13,700 nucleotides of DNA, from positions 1-13,700 of the forward strand of contig DAOWGR010000149.1 in the NCBI GenBank assembly GCA_030637365.1. Reading direction: 5' to 3'. The notes under the pieces are model-generated. The model saw nothing but the letters and a program-made list of their open reading frames with translations, was not told where the DNA came from and did not search any database. This stretch comes from Elusimicrobiota bacterium (lineage in GTDB: Bacteria; Elusimicrobiota; Elusimicrobia; Elusimicrobiales; UBA9959). The position numbers were made by a program, and so were the translations under genes. Of the stretch, positions 1 through 5,420 are shown in pieces; the first letter of the stretch is position 1, and each line of letters begins with the position of its first letter.

Positions 1-103
1 AAAACTGAAAGTGTTTATCGTGTTCAAGGATATAGACATCAAGATTTTCTTTGGAAACATCAATGCCTATATATATTTCACAGTTAGGTTTTGAGTTGGA
101 CAT
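1..103 (-). CDS. IS110-family transposase, N-terminal fragment (runs off window)
   Basis: Reading leftward from the ATG at 103-101, 34 codons are visible before the window edge. They contain the motif IYIGIDVSKENLDVYIL, the start of the RuvC-like DEDD domain of IS110-family recombinases; the Asp of GIDVSK is the first catalytic acidic residue. A strong Shine-Dalgarno sequence (AAGGAGG, about 5 nt before ATG) fixes the start. IS110 enzymes mobilise their element through a circular intermediate, and members of the IS110 group use an RNA encoded upstream of the gene to select donor and target DNA. The catalytic Ser domain (Tnp_20) would lie outside the window, so I cannot tell whether the gene is intact. 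Confidence 0.85.
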   Translation of the reverse strand, partial: MSNSKPNCEIYIGIDVSKENLDVYILEHDKHFQF

Positions 104-186
104 AAAGTCCTCCTTGTAATGATATCCGACCTTGTGAAATTCGGGCTTAAAAGCGCCTTGCAACAATTCGGATTATGAGAATAAAG

Positions 187-370
187 GGATGTGGCGCTAC
201 TTGCTCCCATACGGTTTCGAAAACCAAGGGTGAGACGAGCTACCACATCCTACAACATAACTATATTTATTATACTTATGTATTAAAATGTAACATACAA
301 GGGTGAAAGACACAGGGGCGACCTCGCTAAAAGACCCCGACCTTGATGGTAAACTTACTGACAGGCCCCC
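187..370 (-). ncRNA. Candidate bridge RNA of the IS110 element
   Basis: Read on the minus strand (the transposase strand), two stem-loops lie in tandem upstream of the transposase. Loop 1 spans 358 to 290: GTAA (358-355) pairs with TTAC (293-290), CAAGG (345-341) with CCTTG (302-298), and GGGG (338-335) with CCCC (318-315), leaving large internal loops between the helices. Loop 2 spans 250 to 187: the 8-bp helix GGATGTGG/CCACATCC (250-243 with 194-187) encloses GCT/AGC, an internal loop, a second helix (CACCC/GGGAG, one mismatch) and a GGTTT-TCG-AAACC cap. Two bulged stem-loops with internal loops match the target-binding and donor-binding loops described for IS110 bridge RNAs, and the total length of about 180 nt also fits. 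Ends are approximate. A TATAAT box at 269-274 could instead drive the transposase. Confidence 0.55.
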
Positions 371-419
371 CTCACACATGGTTTATGTTCTACGTGTGGT
401 GGTAAATATTTTTGGCATC

Positions 420-448
420 AATAAAACTACAGCTTAATGAATGTCCAC
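420..448 (-). repeat. Displaced, diverged copy of the rpsJ 3' end (copy 1)
   Basis: On the minus strand this reads GTG GAC ATT CA-TT AAG CTG TAG TTTTATT, that is Val-Asp-Ile-(Gln)-Ile-Lys-Leu-stop with two bases missing. It matches the last codons of rpsJ at 1430-1450, with substitutions of the coding-compatible kind. The plus-strand block AATAAAACTACAGCTTAAT (420-438) is identical to 1423-1441. It lies between the IS110 left end and higA. A fragment of a second rpsJ allele here suggests an attachment-site-like junction. Confidence 0.7.
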
Positions 449-455
449 TTTCGGG

Positions 456-785
456 TTAAGAATTAGGTTGCTGATAATTAGCCAAAGCGGAAACGGGCAC
501 AAGGCTATGCACGCGTTGCCACGCATGAGACACATGAGCGGCATGCCAAAGGTCGTAGGCCTGTTGAAGATTAGTCCAAAGATTAGGGCTGGTGCGGAAT
601 GCTTTAGAAAGACGCAGAGCCATATCCGATGAAATAGCGCAATGCTCATTGACAATTTTAGAAAGAGTCTTTCGGGATATGCCTAAAGCCTTGGCAGTCG
701 CTGAAACCGTAAGATTTAAGGGCTCCAGATAATGTCTTTTAAGAATCCCACCCGGATGCGTGGGTTGTCTTGTTTTCTTATTCAT
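456..785 (-). CDS. higA: HigA-family antitoxin (XRE-type helix-turn-helix)
   Basis: This 109-aa protein begins MNKKTRQPTHPGGILKRHYL and continues with LNLTVSATAKALGISRKTLS, the typical HigA N-terminus and helix-turn-helix (about residues 23-55). It then has the family string MALRLSKAFRTSPNLW and LQQAYDLW. HigA binds and neutralises the HigB ribosome-dependent mRNA interferase and represses its own operon. It follows higB by 14 nt and has its own Shine-Dalgarno sequence (AGGAGA, about 9 nt before ATG). The toxin-first gene order is typical of higBA. The last ~20 residues (SLVPVSALANYQQPNS) are less family-like. The gene ends 8 nt from the rpsJ-like repeat, so its 3' end lies at an element boundary. 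Confidence 0.9.
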   Translation of the reverse strand: MNKKTRQPTHPGGILKRHYLEPLNLTVSATAKALGISRKTLSKIVNEHCAISSDMALRLSKAFRTSPNLWTNLQQAYDLWHAAHVSHAWQRVHSLVPVSALANYQQPNS

Positions 786-799
786 TTAATCTACTCTCC

Positions 800-1084
800 T
801 CAGTGATAATCCTTATAATCAACAATATATGCGTTTCCGTCTTTAAATTGAAATATAATACGCCAATTACCTGAAACTTTAACCGCCCAACATCCTTTAA
901 GGTTTCCTTTAAGCGGATGCAGAAATGAGCCCGGATAATCCATATCATTAATGATTGCAGCGGCATCAAGACGATCCAATATATCCGCCAGTTTTTGCGC
1001 TTGATCCGGTTGAATACCTTTTTTTATTCCGGTATAAAAGAACTTTTCAAGACCTTTATGTTTAAAACTTTCAATCACAACCAT
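800..1084 (-). CDS. higB: HigB-family toxin (RelE/ParE superfamily mRNA interferase)
   Basis: From the ATG at 1084 the product is 94 aa, starting MVVIESFKHKGLEKFF and ending with WRIIFQFKDGNAYIVDYKDYH. The blocks FKHKGLEKFF, LHPLKGNLKG, WAVKVSGNWRI and the terminal DYKDYH are hallmarks of the HigB/plasmid-maintenance killer family. HigB cleaves mRNA on translating ribosomes and is countered by HigA encoded immediately downstream. The reading frame stays open to an ATG at 1147, but the promoter lies inside that extension, so I reject it. A GTG two codons further in (1078) would give MIESFKHKG, closer to many family members, and would suit a nearly leaderless mRNA. No good Shine-Dalgarno sequence precedes either start. 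Confidence 0.9.
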   Translation of the reverse strand: MVVIESFKHKGLEKFFYTGIKKGIQPDQAQKLADILDRLDAAAIINDMDYPGSFLHPLKGNLKGCWAVKVSGNWRIIFQFKDGNAYIVDYKDYH

Positions 1085-1113
1085 AGTGTAACCCATAAAG
1101 TTACACTTGTCAA
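1085..1113 (-). promoter_or_regulatory. higBA promoter with embedded palindromic operator
   Basis: On the minus strand, TTGACA (1113-1108), a 17-nt spacer and TACACT (1090-1085) form a good sigma-70-type promoter. The -10 box abuts the higB ATG. The perfect inverted repeat AGTGTAAC-N7-GTTACACT (1085-1107) fills the whole spacer and the -10 box. This is where an autorepressing HigA or HigBA complex would block RNA polymerase. Repression is inferred from the family; the promoter and palindrome are seen directly. Confidence 0.75.
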
Positions 1114-1204
1114 GAGATATCTTTCTTTTTATCGGACATTTCCCCATGAAACCAGGGTAATTCTGCTGTATCCTAATTTGGGTGGGCGGGATATCTCTAT
1201 ATGA

Positions 1205-1220
1205 AGATTAAGCTGTAGTT
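1205..1220 (+). repeat. Inverted copy of the rpsJ 3' end (copy 2)
   Basis: AGATTAAGCTGTAGTT on the plus strand is identical over 16 nt to the minus-strand end of rpsJ (1443-1428), and reads IKL-stop in the frame that begins ATG AAG. It faces copy 1 across the higBA module (14-bp perfect inverted repeats at 425-438 and 1207-1220) and also faces the true rpsJ end. A 16-nt match at this distance is very unlikely by chance. Confidence 0.65.
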
Positions 1221-1340
1221 ATGGCAGTTGTGTTTGCTAAGCAAGGCCCTTCGGAACCCGACTTGGGCTTATTGGAGGGCGAGATAGGGAAGGGCGCAGT
1301 ACTAAGCGACCCTGGTCATGCGTGTAAATACAACTGTCAT
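1221..1340 (+). ncRNA. Candidate structured RNA or folded DNA element of unknown class
   Basis: ATGGCAGTTGTGTTT (1221-1235) pairs with AAATACAACTGTCAT (1326-1340) as an uninterrupted 15-bp helix in plus-strand RNA: 13 Watson-Crick pairs and two G-U wobbles. In minus-strand RNA the same two positions would be C-A mismatches, which argues for a plus-strand transcript. Inside, GCCCTTC (1246-1252) pairs with GAAGGGC (1289-1295), with a smaller CCC-GACTT-GGG hairpin at 1257-1267. It starts one base after the inverted rpsJ-end copy. An open reading frame begins at the same ATG, but it has no Shine-Dalgarno sequence and no recognisable product. I do not recognise the fold; it could be the guide RNA or end of another mobile element. 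Confidence 0.35.
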
Positions 1341-1372
1341 GACTCAACAAAGCGCTCTCCTTATAAAATAAT

Positions 1373-1403
1373 AAACCCATCCCGGATTAACCGAGATGGG
1401 TTT
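1373..1403 (-). terminator. Intrinsic terminator of the tuf-rpsJ operon
   Basis: AAACCCATC and GATGGGTTT (9 bp), followed inward by a C/A mismatch and CGG/CCG, close a 5-nt loop. On the minus strand the hairpin is followed by the T-rich stretch ATTATTTTATAA. It lies about 26 nt past the rpsJ stop and ends the operon there, so rplC and the rest of the S10 cluster are not co-transcribed at this locus. Confidence 0.75.
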
Positions 1404-1422
1404 AAATATGTTTTAAGTGGCA

Positions 1423-1443
1423 AATAAAACTACAGCTTAATCT
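1423..1443 (-). repeat. rpsJ 3' end as repeat source (copy 3, in place)
   Basis: This is the intact rpsJ terminus and its first downstream bases. The block 1423-1441 is identical to 420-438 (direct repeat, 19 nt), and 1428-1443 is identical to 1205-1220 in inverse orientation (16 nt). It is the likely original sequence from which, or against which, copies 1 and 2 arose. Confidence 0.7.
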
Positions 1444-1780
1444 GAACATCCACTCCGCTGGGAAGATCCAGTTTCATAAGTTCATCCGATGTTTTCTGGG
1501 TCGGACTTACCAAATAAATCAGTCTCTTATGAATCCTTATCTCAAACTGCTCCCTCGCCTTCTTATCGGCGTGAACGGATTTATTGACAGTGTATTTTTT
1601 AATTCTTGTAGGCAGGACCACCGGTCCGACTAAAAGAGCGCCCGTGCTTCTTGCCGTTTCCACTATCTTGGCGACAGACTGATCAATAAGCCTATAATCA
1701 TATGAATGAAGCTTTATTCTTATTCTCGGTCTTTCGCTTTTATTTAATGCCACATCGTCTGTAGTTGTTTTTTTTGCCAT
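1430..1780 (-). CDS. rpsJ: 30S ribosomal protein S10 (NusE)
   Basis: This 116-aa protein contains the diagnostic S10 blocks IRIKLHSYDYRLIDQSVAKIV, TGALLVGPVVLPTR, REQFEIRIHKRLIYLVSP and the C-terminus LMKLDLPSGVDVQIKL. S10 is part of the 30S head and, as NusE, takes part in transcription antitermination. It is about 14 residues longer than the usual 102-103 aa because of an N-terminal extension (MAKKTTTDDVALNKSERP). The start is supported by an AGGA motif 6 nt before the ATG, 10 nt after the tuf stop, so translation is probably coupled to tuf. In most bacteria rpsJ opens the S10 operon; here a terminator follows directly. Confidence 0.97.
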   Translation of the reverse strand: MAKKTTTDDVALNKSERPRIRIKLHSYDYRLIDQSVAKIVETARSTGALLVGPVVLPTRIKKYTVNKSVHADKKAREQFEIRIHKRLIYLVSPTQKTSDELMKLDLPSGVDVQIKL

Positions 1781-1790
1781 ATTATATCCT

Positions 1791-2987
1791 TTACTCTATA
1801 ACTTCCGTCACCACTCCGGCTCCCACCGTATGTCCGCCTTCTCTTATCGCGAACCTTAAGCCTTTATCCATGGCTATCGGCATTATCAATTCCACCGTTA
1901 TCTCGGTGTGATCGCCGGGCATTATCATCTCAGCTCCGTCTTTCAAAAATGTTGATCCCGTAACATCCGTCGTTCTGAAATAAAATTGCGGCTTATATCC
2001 CTTGAAAAACGGCGTGTGTCTTCCGCCTTCTTCTTTTGTCAGAATATACACCTCTCCTTTAAATTTCTTATGCGGCGTTATGGATTTAGGCACCGCTATC
2101 ACTTGCCCTCTTTCCACATTGTCCTTGTCTATTCCCCTCAACAACATTCCGATATTATCGCCGGCCATCGCTTCATCCAATAACTTCCTGAACATTTCAA
2201 GTCCGGTCGCCACCGATTGTTTCGTATCCGTTAATCCCACTATTTCCACAGCGTCGCCCACATGTATCTTGCCTTGCTCCACTCTGCCGGTCGCCACTGT
2301 TCCTCTTCCCGTTATCGTGAACACATCTTCCACCGCCATTAAAAACGGCTTGTCGGTTTCTCTTTTCGGATCGGGTATATGCTTATCCAAGGCTTCGAGC
2401 AATTTAATTATTGAACCTTCCGCTATCTCGCTCGTGTCTCCTTCCATCGATTTTAAAGCGCTGCCTCTGATAATTGGAATATTATCACCGTCAAATTCAT
2501 ACTTGTTAAGCAGATCTCTCACTTCCACTTCCACCAAGTCCAATAACTCGGCGTCATCCACCAAATCCGCTTTATTCAAATATACCACCAAATTCGGCAC
2601 ATTTACCTGTCTGGCCAAAAGGACATGCTCTTTGGTTTGAGGCATCGGGCCGTCAGCGGCGGACACCACCAATATGGCTCCGTCCATTTGCGCCGCGCCC
2701 GTTATCATGTTCTTGATATAATCGGCGTGGCCGGGGCAATCTATATGCGCGTAATGGCGTTTATCCGTCTCATATTCAACATGCGATACAGCGACCGTTA
2801 AAATTTTTGAGGCGTCTCTCACCACTCCGCCTTTCGCTATTTCAGCGTATTTCATCTCTTTCGCTTTTCCCTGTTTCGCCAGCACTTTTGTCAATGCCGC
2901 GGTCAATGTTGTTTTACCATGGTCAACATGCCCTATCGTTCCCACATTCACATGCGGTTTGCTTCTGTCGAATTTCGCTTTTGCCAT
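1791..2987 (-). CDS. tuf: Elongation factor Tu
   Basis: This 398-aa GTPase delivers aminoacyl-tRNA to the ribosome. Visible motifs are the P-loop GHVDHGKT (about residues 19-26), switch II DCPGHADYI, NKAD for guanine recognition and the SAL loop. Domain II follows (VFTITGRGTVATGRVEQG), then domain III, ending GAGVVTEVIE. Shine-Dalgarno AGGAGA precedes the ATG. It follows tRNA-Gly and tRNA-Thr, as tufB does in E. coli (glyT-thrT-tufB). The oddity is switch I: the near-universal ARGITIN is replaced by SKILTVA, with the effector Thr retained but Arg changed to Lys and Gly to Ile. The loop before it is two residues longer than in E. coli. The fourth G motif has Ala (NKAD) where Cys or Val is commoner. 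Confidence 0.98.
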   Translation of the reverse strand: MAKAKFDRSKPHVNVGTIGHVDHGKTTLTAALTKVLAKQGKAKEMKYAEIAKGGVVRDASKILTVAVSHVEYETDKRHYAHIDCPGHADYIKNMITGAAQMDGAILVVSAADGPMPQTKEHVLLARQVNVPNLVVYLNKADLVDDAELLDLVEVEVRDLLNKYEFDGDNIPIIRGSALKSMEGDTSEIAEGSIIKLLEALDKHIPDPKRETDKPFLMAVEDVFTITGRGTVATGRVEQGKIHVGDAVEIVGLTDTKQSVATGLEMFRKLLDEAMAGDNIGMLLRGIDKDNVERGQVIAVPKSITPHKKFKGEVYILTKEEGGRHTPFFKGYKPQFYFRTTDVTGSTFLKDGAEMIMPGDHTEITVELIMPIAMDKGLRFAIREGGHTVGAGVVTEVIE

Positions 2988-3075
2988 TTTATTTTCTCCT
3001 AAGTTAATCTCTAAATTATTTTTTGCCGTTACTGACTTTTGATTTCTTGCCTCTGGACTTATTTAAAACGGGACA

Positions 3076-3148
3076 AGCTGGAGATGGGACTTGAACCCAC
3101 AACCTTCTCCTTACCAAGGAGGTGCTCTACCAGTTGAGCTACCCCAGC
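3076..3148 (-). tRNA. tRNA-Thr (anticodon GGT)
   Basis: A complete 73-nt cloverleaf on the minus strand: acceptor GCTGGGG/CTCCAGC (one G-U), D-arm AGCTCAACTGGTAGAGC, anticodon loop TTGGTAA closed by CCTCC/GGAGA-type pairing, and T-arm GTGGGTTCAAGTCCCAT. GGT reads ACC and ACT. CCA is not encoded. It lies 88 nt upstream of tuf in the same transcript. Confidence 0.95.
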
Positions 3149-3175
3149 GCTTATTTTTGTCTCCCTCATTTCAAA

Positions 3176-3246
3176 AGCGGGCGATGGGAATCGAACCCAC
3201 ATAACAAGCTTGGAAGGCTAGTGTTCTACCGTTGAACTACGCCCGC
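3176..3246 (-). tRNA. tRNA-Gly (anticodon TCC)
   Basis: A 71-nt cloverleaf on the minus strand: acceptor GCGGGCG/CGCCCGC, D-arm AGTTCAACGGTAGAAC, anticodon loop CTTCCAA (anticodon TCC) and T-arm GTGGGTTCGATTCCCAT. The anticodon stem CTAGC/GCTTG contains one T-T mismatch, which is unusual. CCA is not encoded. It is the first gene of the tRNA-tuf-rpsJ transcript and lies 27 nt before tRNA-Thr. Confidence 0.94.
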
Positions 3247-3273
3247 CTATGTTCAAATGCAAGCAACAATATA

Positions 3274-3303
3274 ATTATATTCTTTTTAAAGGGGGACAGT
3301 CAA
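3274..3303 (-). promoter_or_regulatory. Strong promoter of the tRNA-tuf-rpsJ operon
   Basis: On the minus strand, TTGACT (3303-3298), an 18-nt spacer and TATAAT (3279-3274) match the housekeeping consensus. Transcription would start near 3267, about 20 nt before tRNA-Gly. The divergent mltA-like gene starts 85 nt to the right. Confidence 0.85.
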
Positions 3304-3371
3304 TTTAATAGTCGGCCTCCGGCCGGCTCCAAATGAAATCTTAATCGCATTGGCATTGGCGATATTCTTTT

Positions 3372-3380
3372 TGGTAATAT
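3372..3380 (+). promoter_or_regulatory. Extended -10 element, predicted leaderless start of the mltA-like gene
   Basis: TGG-TAATAT (TGn plus -10) ends exactly 7 nt before the ATG at 3388, so the mRNA would begin at or next to the start codon. No Shine-Dalgarno sequence precedes the ATG. A weak -35-like TTGGCA lies 19 nt upstream. Confidence 0.5.
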
Positions 3381-3387
3381 TTTTACA

Positions 3388-4674
3388 ATGAAATTCCTTT
3401 TTATCTCAGTCTTTGTTTTTTTTCCAGGCCCTTCTCATCTTTCAGCCCAAGAAAACTGGTTTCTGACAAGTCAAAATAATTTTAAAATTCCTTACGCGGA
3501 ACAATCGATTTACAAATTGCAAACCTGCCCAAAATTCAATGATTTTAAAAGCCTTTATTCTTATCCCGACAAAAGCGTCAAATTGAAAAATGTCTCTTTA
3601 ATCAACTCCGATAATCTGCCGCTCTTTGAAGACGATATGGATAAAAAAAGCCTTATTTCCGCGCTTAAAACAAATCTGGATTATTGGAACGGAAAAGCCG
3701 ATTCTTCCAAAATAACCATAGGAACGGATGATTATACCGCCGTTCAAATGCGAGAGACAACAAAAAAATTACTGGAAATATTTTCCAAAAATTTAAATAC
3801 CGCGGAGATAAACAATCTTTTGAAAAAGAATTTCAAAATTTATCGCTCGGTGGCGGATGACAACTCCAATAGCGTCATCATTACGGGTTATTATGAAGCA
3901 CAAATTTCCGTTAAAGCCGCGCCGACGGAAAAATATAAATATCCCATTCATTTAAAACCGCGAGACCTTATAAAAACCTCGCCGGACATGAATGTAAATT
4001 TCGATTATGGCAGAATTGATGAAAACGGCAATATCATTAAACACTATTCGCGAAAGGAAATAAGAAGCGGAAAATTAGACGGGCAAAATCTTGAAATAGT
4101 GTGGTCGGCCCATCCCGCGGAAATAATGCTTCTGCAAATACAAGGCTCGGGCATATTGAGTTTTGGAGAAAGCGATTTTGTAAAAGCCGGATTCAACGGG
4201 GCAAATGGCTGGCCGTTTAAGAGCGTCCAAAGAATTTTAACGGAATGCGGAGAAATTCCCGCCATGAATTTCAGCAGTTTTATCGCCTATCTTTCGGCTC
4301 AACCGCAGGCGCGGGAATTGCGGCTGGTAAATTTAAATCCGCGATATATATTTTTTAAAGTCAATCCTCCTGATTCACAGCCTTATGGAGCAATGGGCAA
4401 GGCTCTTATCCCCGGCCGTTCAATAGCGGTGGATCCCAAACCCTTGCCCTTTGGCTTAACCGCCATATTGAAATCAAAAAAACCAATCGCCGGAGAAAAT
4501 GAAACCATAACGGAATTTAAAAATTTCACAAGAATGGTGACATCGCAGGATACCGGTTCCGCGATAAGAGGCCCCGGCAGAGTGGATTTATTCTGGGGCG
4601 CTGGTAAAAAAGCCAAGATTGAAGCAAGCAGCATGAAAGCTCCGGGCGAACTGTATTTGTTAATACTAAGATAA
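3388..4674 (+). CDS. mltA: MltA-family membrane-bound lytic murein transglycosylase
   Basis: This 428-aa exported enzyme cleaves the MurNAc-GlcNAc bond of peptidoglycan with formation of a 1,6-anhydro product. A signal peptide occupies about residues 1-20 (MKFLFISVFVFF...LSA-Q). MltA motifs follow: GYYE (167-170), RDLI, QIQGSG (250-255), NPRYIFF, and a C-terminal 3D domain with its three conserved Asp residues in AVDP (D349), SQDTGSAIRG (D388) and RVDLFWG (D400). E. coli MltA is 365 aa and a lipoprotein; here I see no lipobox Cys, so it is probably periplasmic and soluble. The ~130 residues between signal peptide and domain look lineage-specific. No Shine-Dalgarno sequence is visible. A beta-barrel protein gene follows 55 nt downstream. 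Confidence 0.9.
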   Translation: MKFLFISVFVFFPGPSHLSAQENWFLTSQNNFKIPYAEQSIYKLQTCPKFNDFKSLYSYPDKSVKLKNVSLINSDNLPLFEDDMDKKSLISALKTNLDYWNGKADSSKITIGTDDYTAVQMRETTKKLLEIFSKNLNTAEINNLLKKNFKIYRSVADDNSNSVIITGYYEAQISVKAAPTEKYKYPIHLKPRDLIKTSPDMNVNFDYGRIDENGNIIKHYSRKEIRSGKLDGQNLEIVWSAHPAEIMLLQIQGSGILSFGESDFVKAGFNGANGWPFKSVQRILTECGEIPAMNFSSFIAYLSAQPQARELRLVNLNPRYIFFKVNPPDSQPYGAMGKALIPGRSIAVDPKPLPFGLTAILKSKKPIAGENETITEFKNFTRMVTSQDTGSAIRGPGRVDLFWGAGKKAKIEASSMKAPGELYLLILR

Positions 4675-4729
4675 ATATTTGTTATAATTTTTTCAGCACA
4701 AAACAATATTTTAACAGGAGGGTCTAAAA

Positions 4730-5323
4730 ATGAAGAAAATCATATTTGGTTTTGCAGCGCTTATCACATTTGTCTCCTTTCCGTTCTCACAGCTTTCAGC
4801 GCTATACGATTTAAACTATAAAACTTACTGGGATTTGGGAGTCGGCTATTCCATGCCAACCGGCGGCGAATGGGGCAAACAATATGAACCTTCTCTTTCG
4901 GTTTCCATAACGGCCGAAAAACCAAGAAATGAAAATTATGCTTTGGGAATCGAACTCGGCTATGAAGAAGGCCATAAACATTTTGTTGAAAAAAATTGCG
5001 CGCCAAAGATTCTTTACATAGCCCCTTATTTTAAGGAAGTTAAAAACTTTGGGGCGGTTGACCTTTATGCCAGTATTGGTTTGGGCGTTTATCATAGATG
5101 GACACCAGCGTATACAGCCAATAATGGAGTTAAATACGCCGGCGGCTTTGCGGGAAAACTCGGAGGGAATTTAGGATTCGGAGCTCTTTATAATCTCAGC
5201 AACAGCTTTTCGATAAGTCTGAATTTAAAAGTGCACAATATTAAAAAGTTCATAGGTATAAACGGAACAATGGTCCCCGCCACAAATTTTGTTCCGTCTT
5301 TCATGATTAAAAAAGGTTTCTAA
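4730..5323 (+). CDS. Predicted outer-membrane beta-barrel protein
   Basis: This 197-aa protein has a clear signal peptide (MKKIIFGFAALITFVSFPFSQLSA) and then alternating polar/apolar strands rich in Gly, Tyr and Phe. It ends with the aromatic residue Phe, as outer-membrane barrels often do. I cannot assign it to a named family; an eight-stranded OmpA/OmpW-like barrel is plausible from length and strand pattern. It has an excellent Shine-Dalgarno sequence (AGGAGGG). A TATAAT box at 4683-4688 without a convincing -35 may provide its own promoter; otherwise it is transcribed with the mltA-like gene. Confidence 0.7.
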   Translation: MKKIIFGFAALITFVSFPFSQLSALYDLNYKTYWDLGVGYSMPTGGEWGKQYEPSLSVSITAEKPRNENYALGIELGYEEGHKHFVEKNCAPKILYIAPYFKEVKNFGAVDLYASIGLGVYHRWTPAYTANNGVKYAGGFAGKLGGNLGFGALYNLSNSFSISLNLKVHNIKKFIGINGTMVPATNFVPSFMIKKGF

Positions 5324-5337
5324 ACCAACCCCCTTCA

Positions 5338-5386
5338 AAATTGAAAAGGCGCGAAACTTAACCTGCAATAGGTGTTCCGCGCCTAT
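5338..5386 (-). ncRNA. Candidate short RNA: promoter-driven hairpin with T-rich tail
   Basis: Directly after the minus-strand promoter at 5393-5420 comes a hairpin closed by AGGCGCG/CGCGCCT (5384-5378 with 5353-5347) with further pairing inside (AACACCT with AGGTT, bulged). It is followed by TTTTCAATTTT. A transcript of about 50 nt starting near 5386 would consist almost only of this hairpin. No minus-strand gene lies downstream; the next sequence is antisense to the 3' end of the barrel-protein gene. It does not match a riboswitch class that I recognise. It may be a small RNA, an antisense regulator, or a terminator placed against a stray promoter. Confidence 0.45.
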
Positions 5387-5392
5387 ACTAAA

Positions 5393-5420
5393 ATTATAAC
5401 AGATATATGGAATTTGTCAA
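5393..5420 (-). promoter_or_regulatory. Near-consensus promoter reading into the hairpin at 5347-5384
   Basis: On the minus strand, TTGACA (5420-5415), a 16-nt spacer and TATAAT (5398-5393): both hexamers are perfect consensus. It is one of the strongest promoter matches in the window, yet no coding sequence lies in its path. Confidence 0.75.

Larger units (their letters stand above)
1..420 (-). mobile_element. IS110-type insertion sequence, left (5') end
   Basis: The element consists of the transposase start (1-103) plus roughly 300 nt of non-coding, strongly folded DNA upstream of it. A long non-coding left end is the known architecture of the IS110 subgroup. These elements lack terminal inverted repeats, so the outer boundary cannot be read directly. 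I place it near 420 because there the sequence changes into a segment homologous to the 3' end of rpsJ (420-448). The left part of the element is beyond the window. Confidence 0.6.

Noticed and set aside
434..655. Minus-strand frame of 73 codons ending Pro-Lys-Val-Asp-Ile-His
   Set aside because: Overlaps higA in another frame; its end is meaningful only as the decayed rpsJ 3' copy.
1085..1147. Longer higB start at the ATG at 1147 (115 aa)
   Set aside because: The extension covers the higBA promoter and operator and does not resemble HigB N-termini.
1113..1198. Inverted repeat AGAGATATC/GATATCTCT flanking the region upstream of higB
   Set aside because: Only 9 bp with a self-palindromic GATATC core, and no supporting structure; could be chance.
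1221..1427. 68-codon plus-strand frame starting at the folded element
   Set aside because: No Shine-Dalgarno sequence, no recognisable product, and it runs through the long stem and the rpsJ terminator; the RNA fold explains the sequence better.
2002..2640. 212-codon plus-strand frame inside tuf
   Set aside because: Shadow of the strongly conserved EF-Tu reading frame; low-complexity Ser/Thr/Leu product without a family match.
5347..5384. Hairpin as the plus-strand terminator of the barrel-protein gene
   Set aside because: The T-rich tail lies only on the minus strand; on the plus strand it is followed by ATACTAAAATT.
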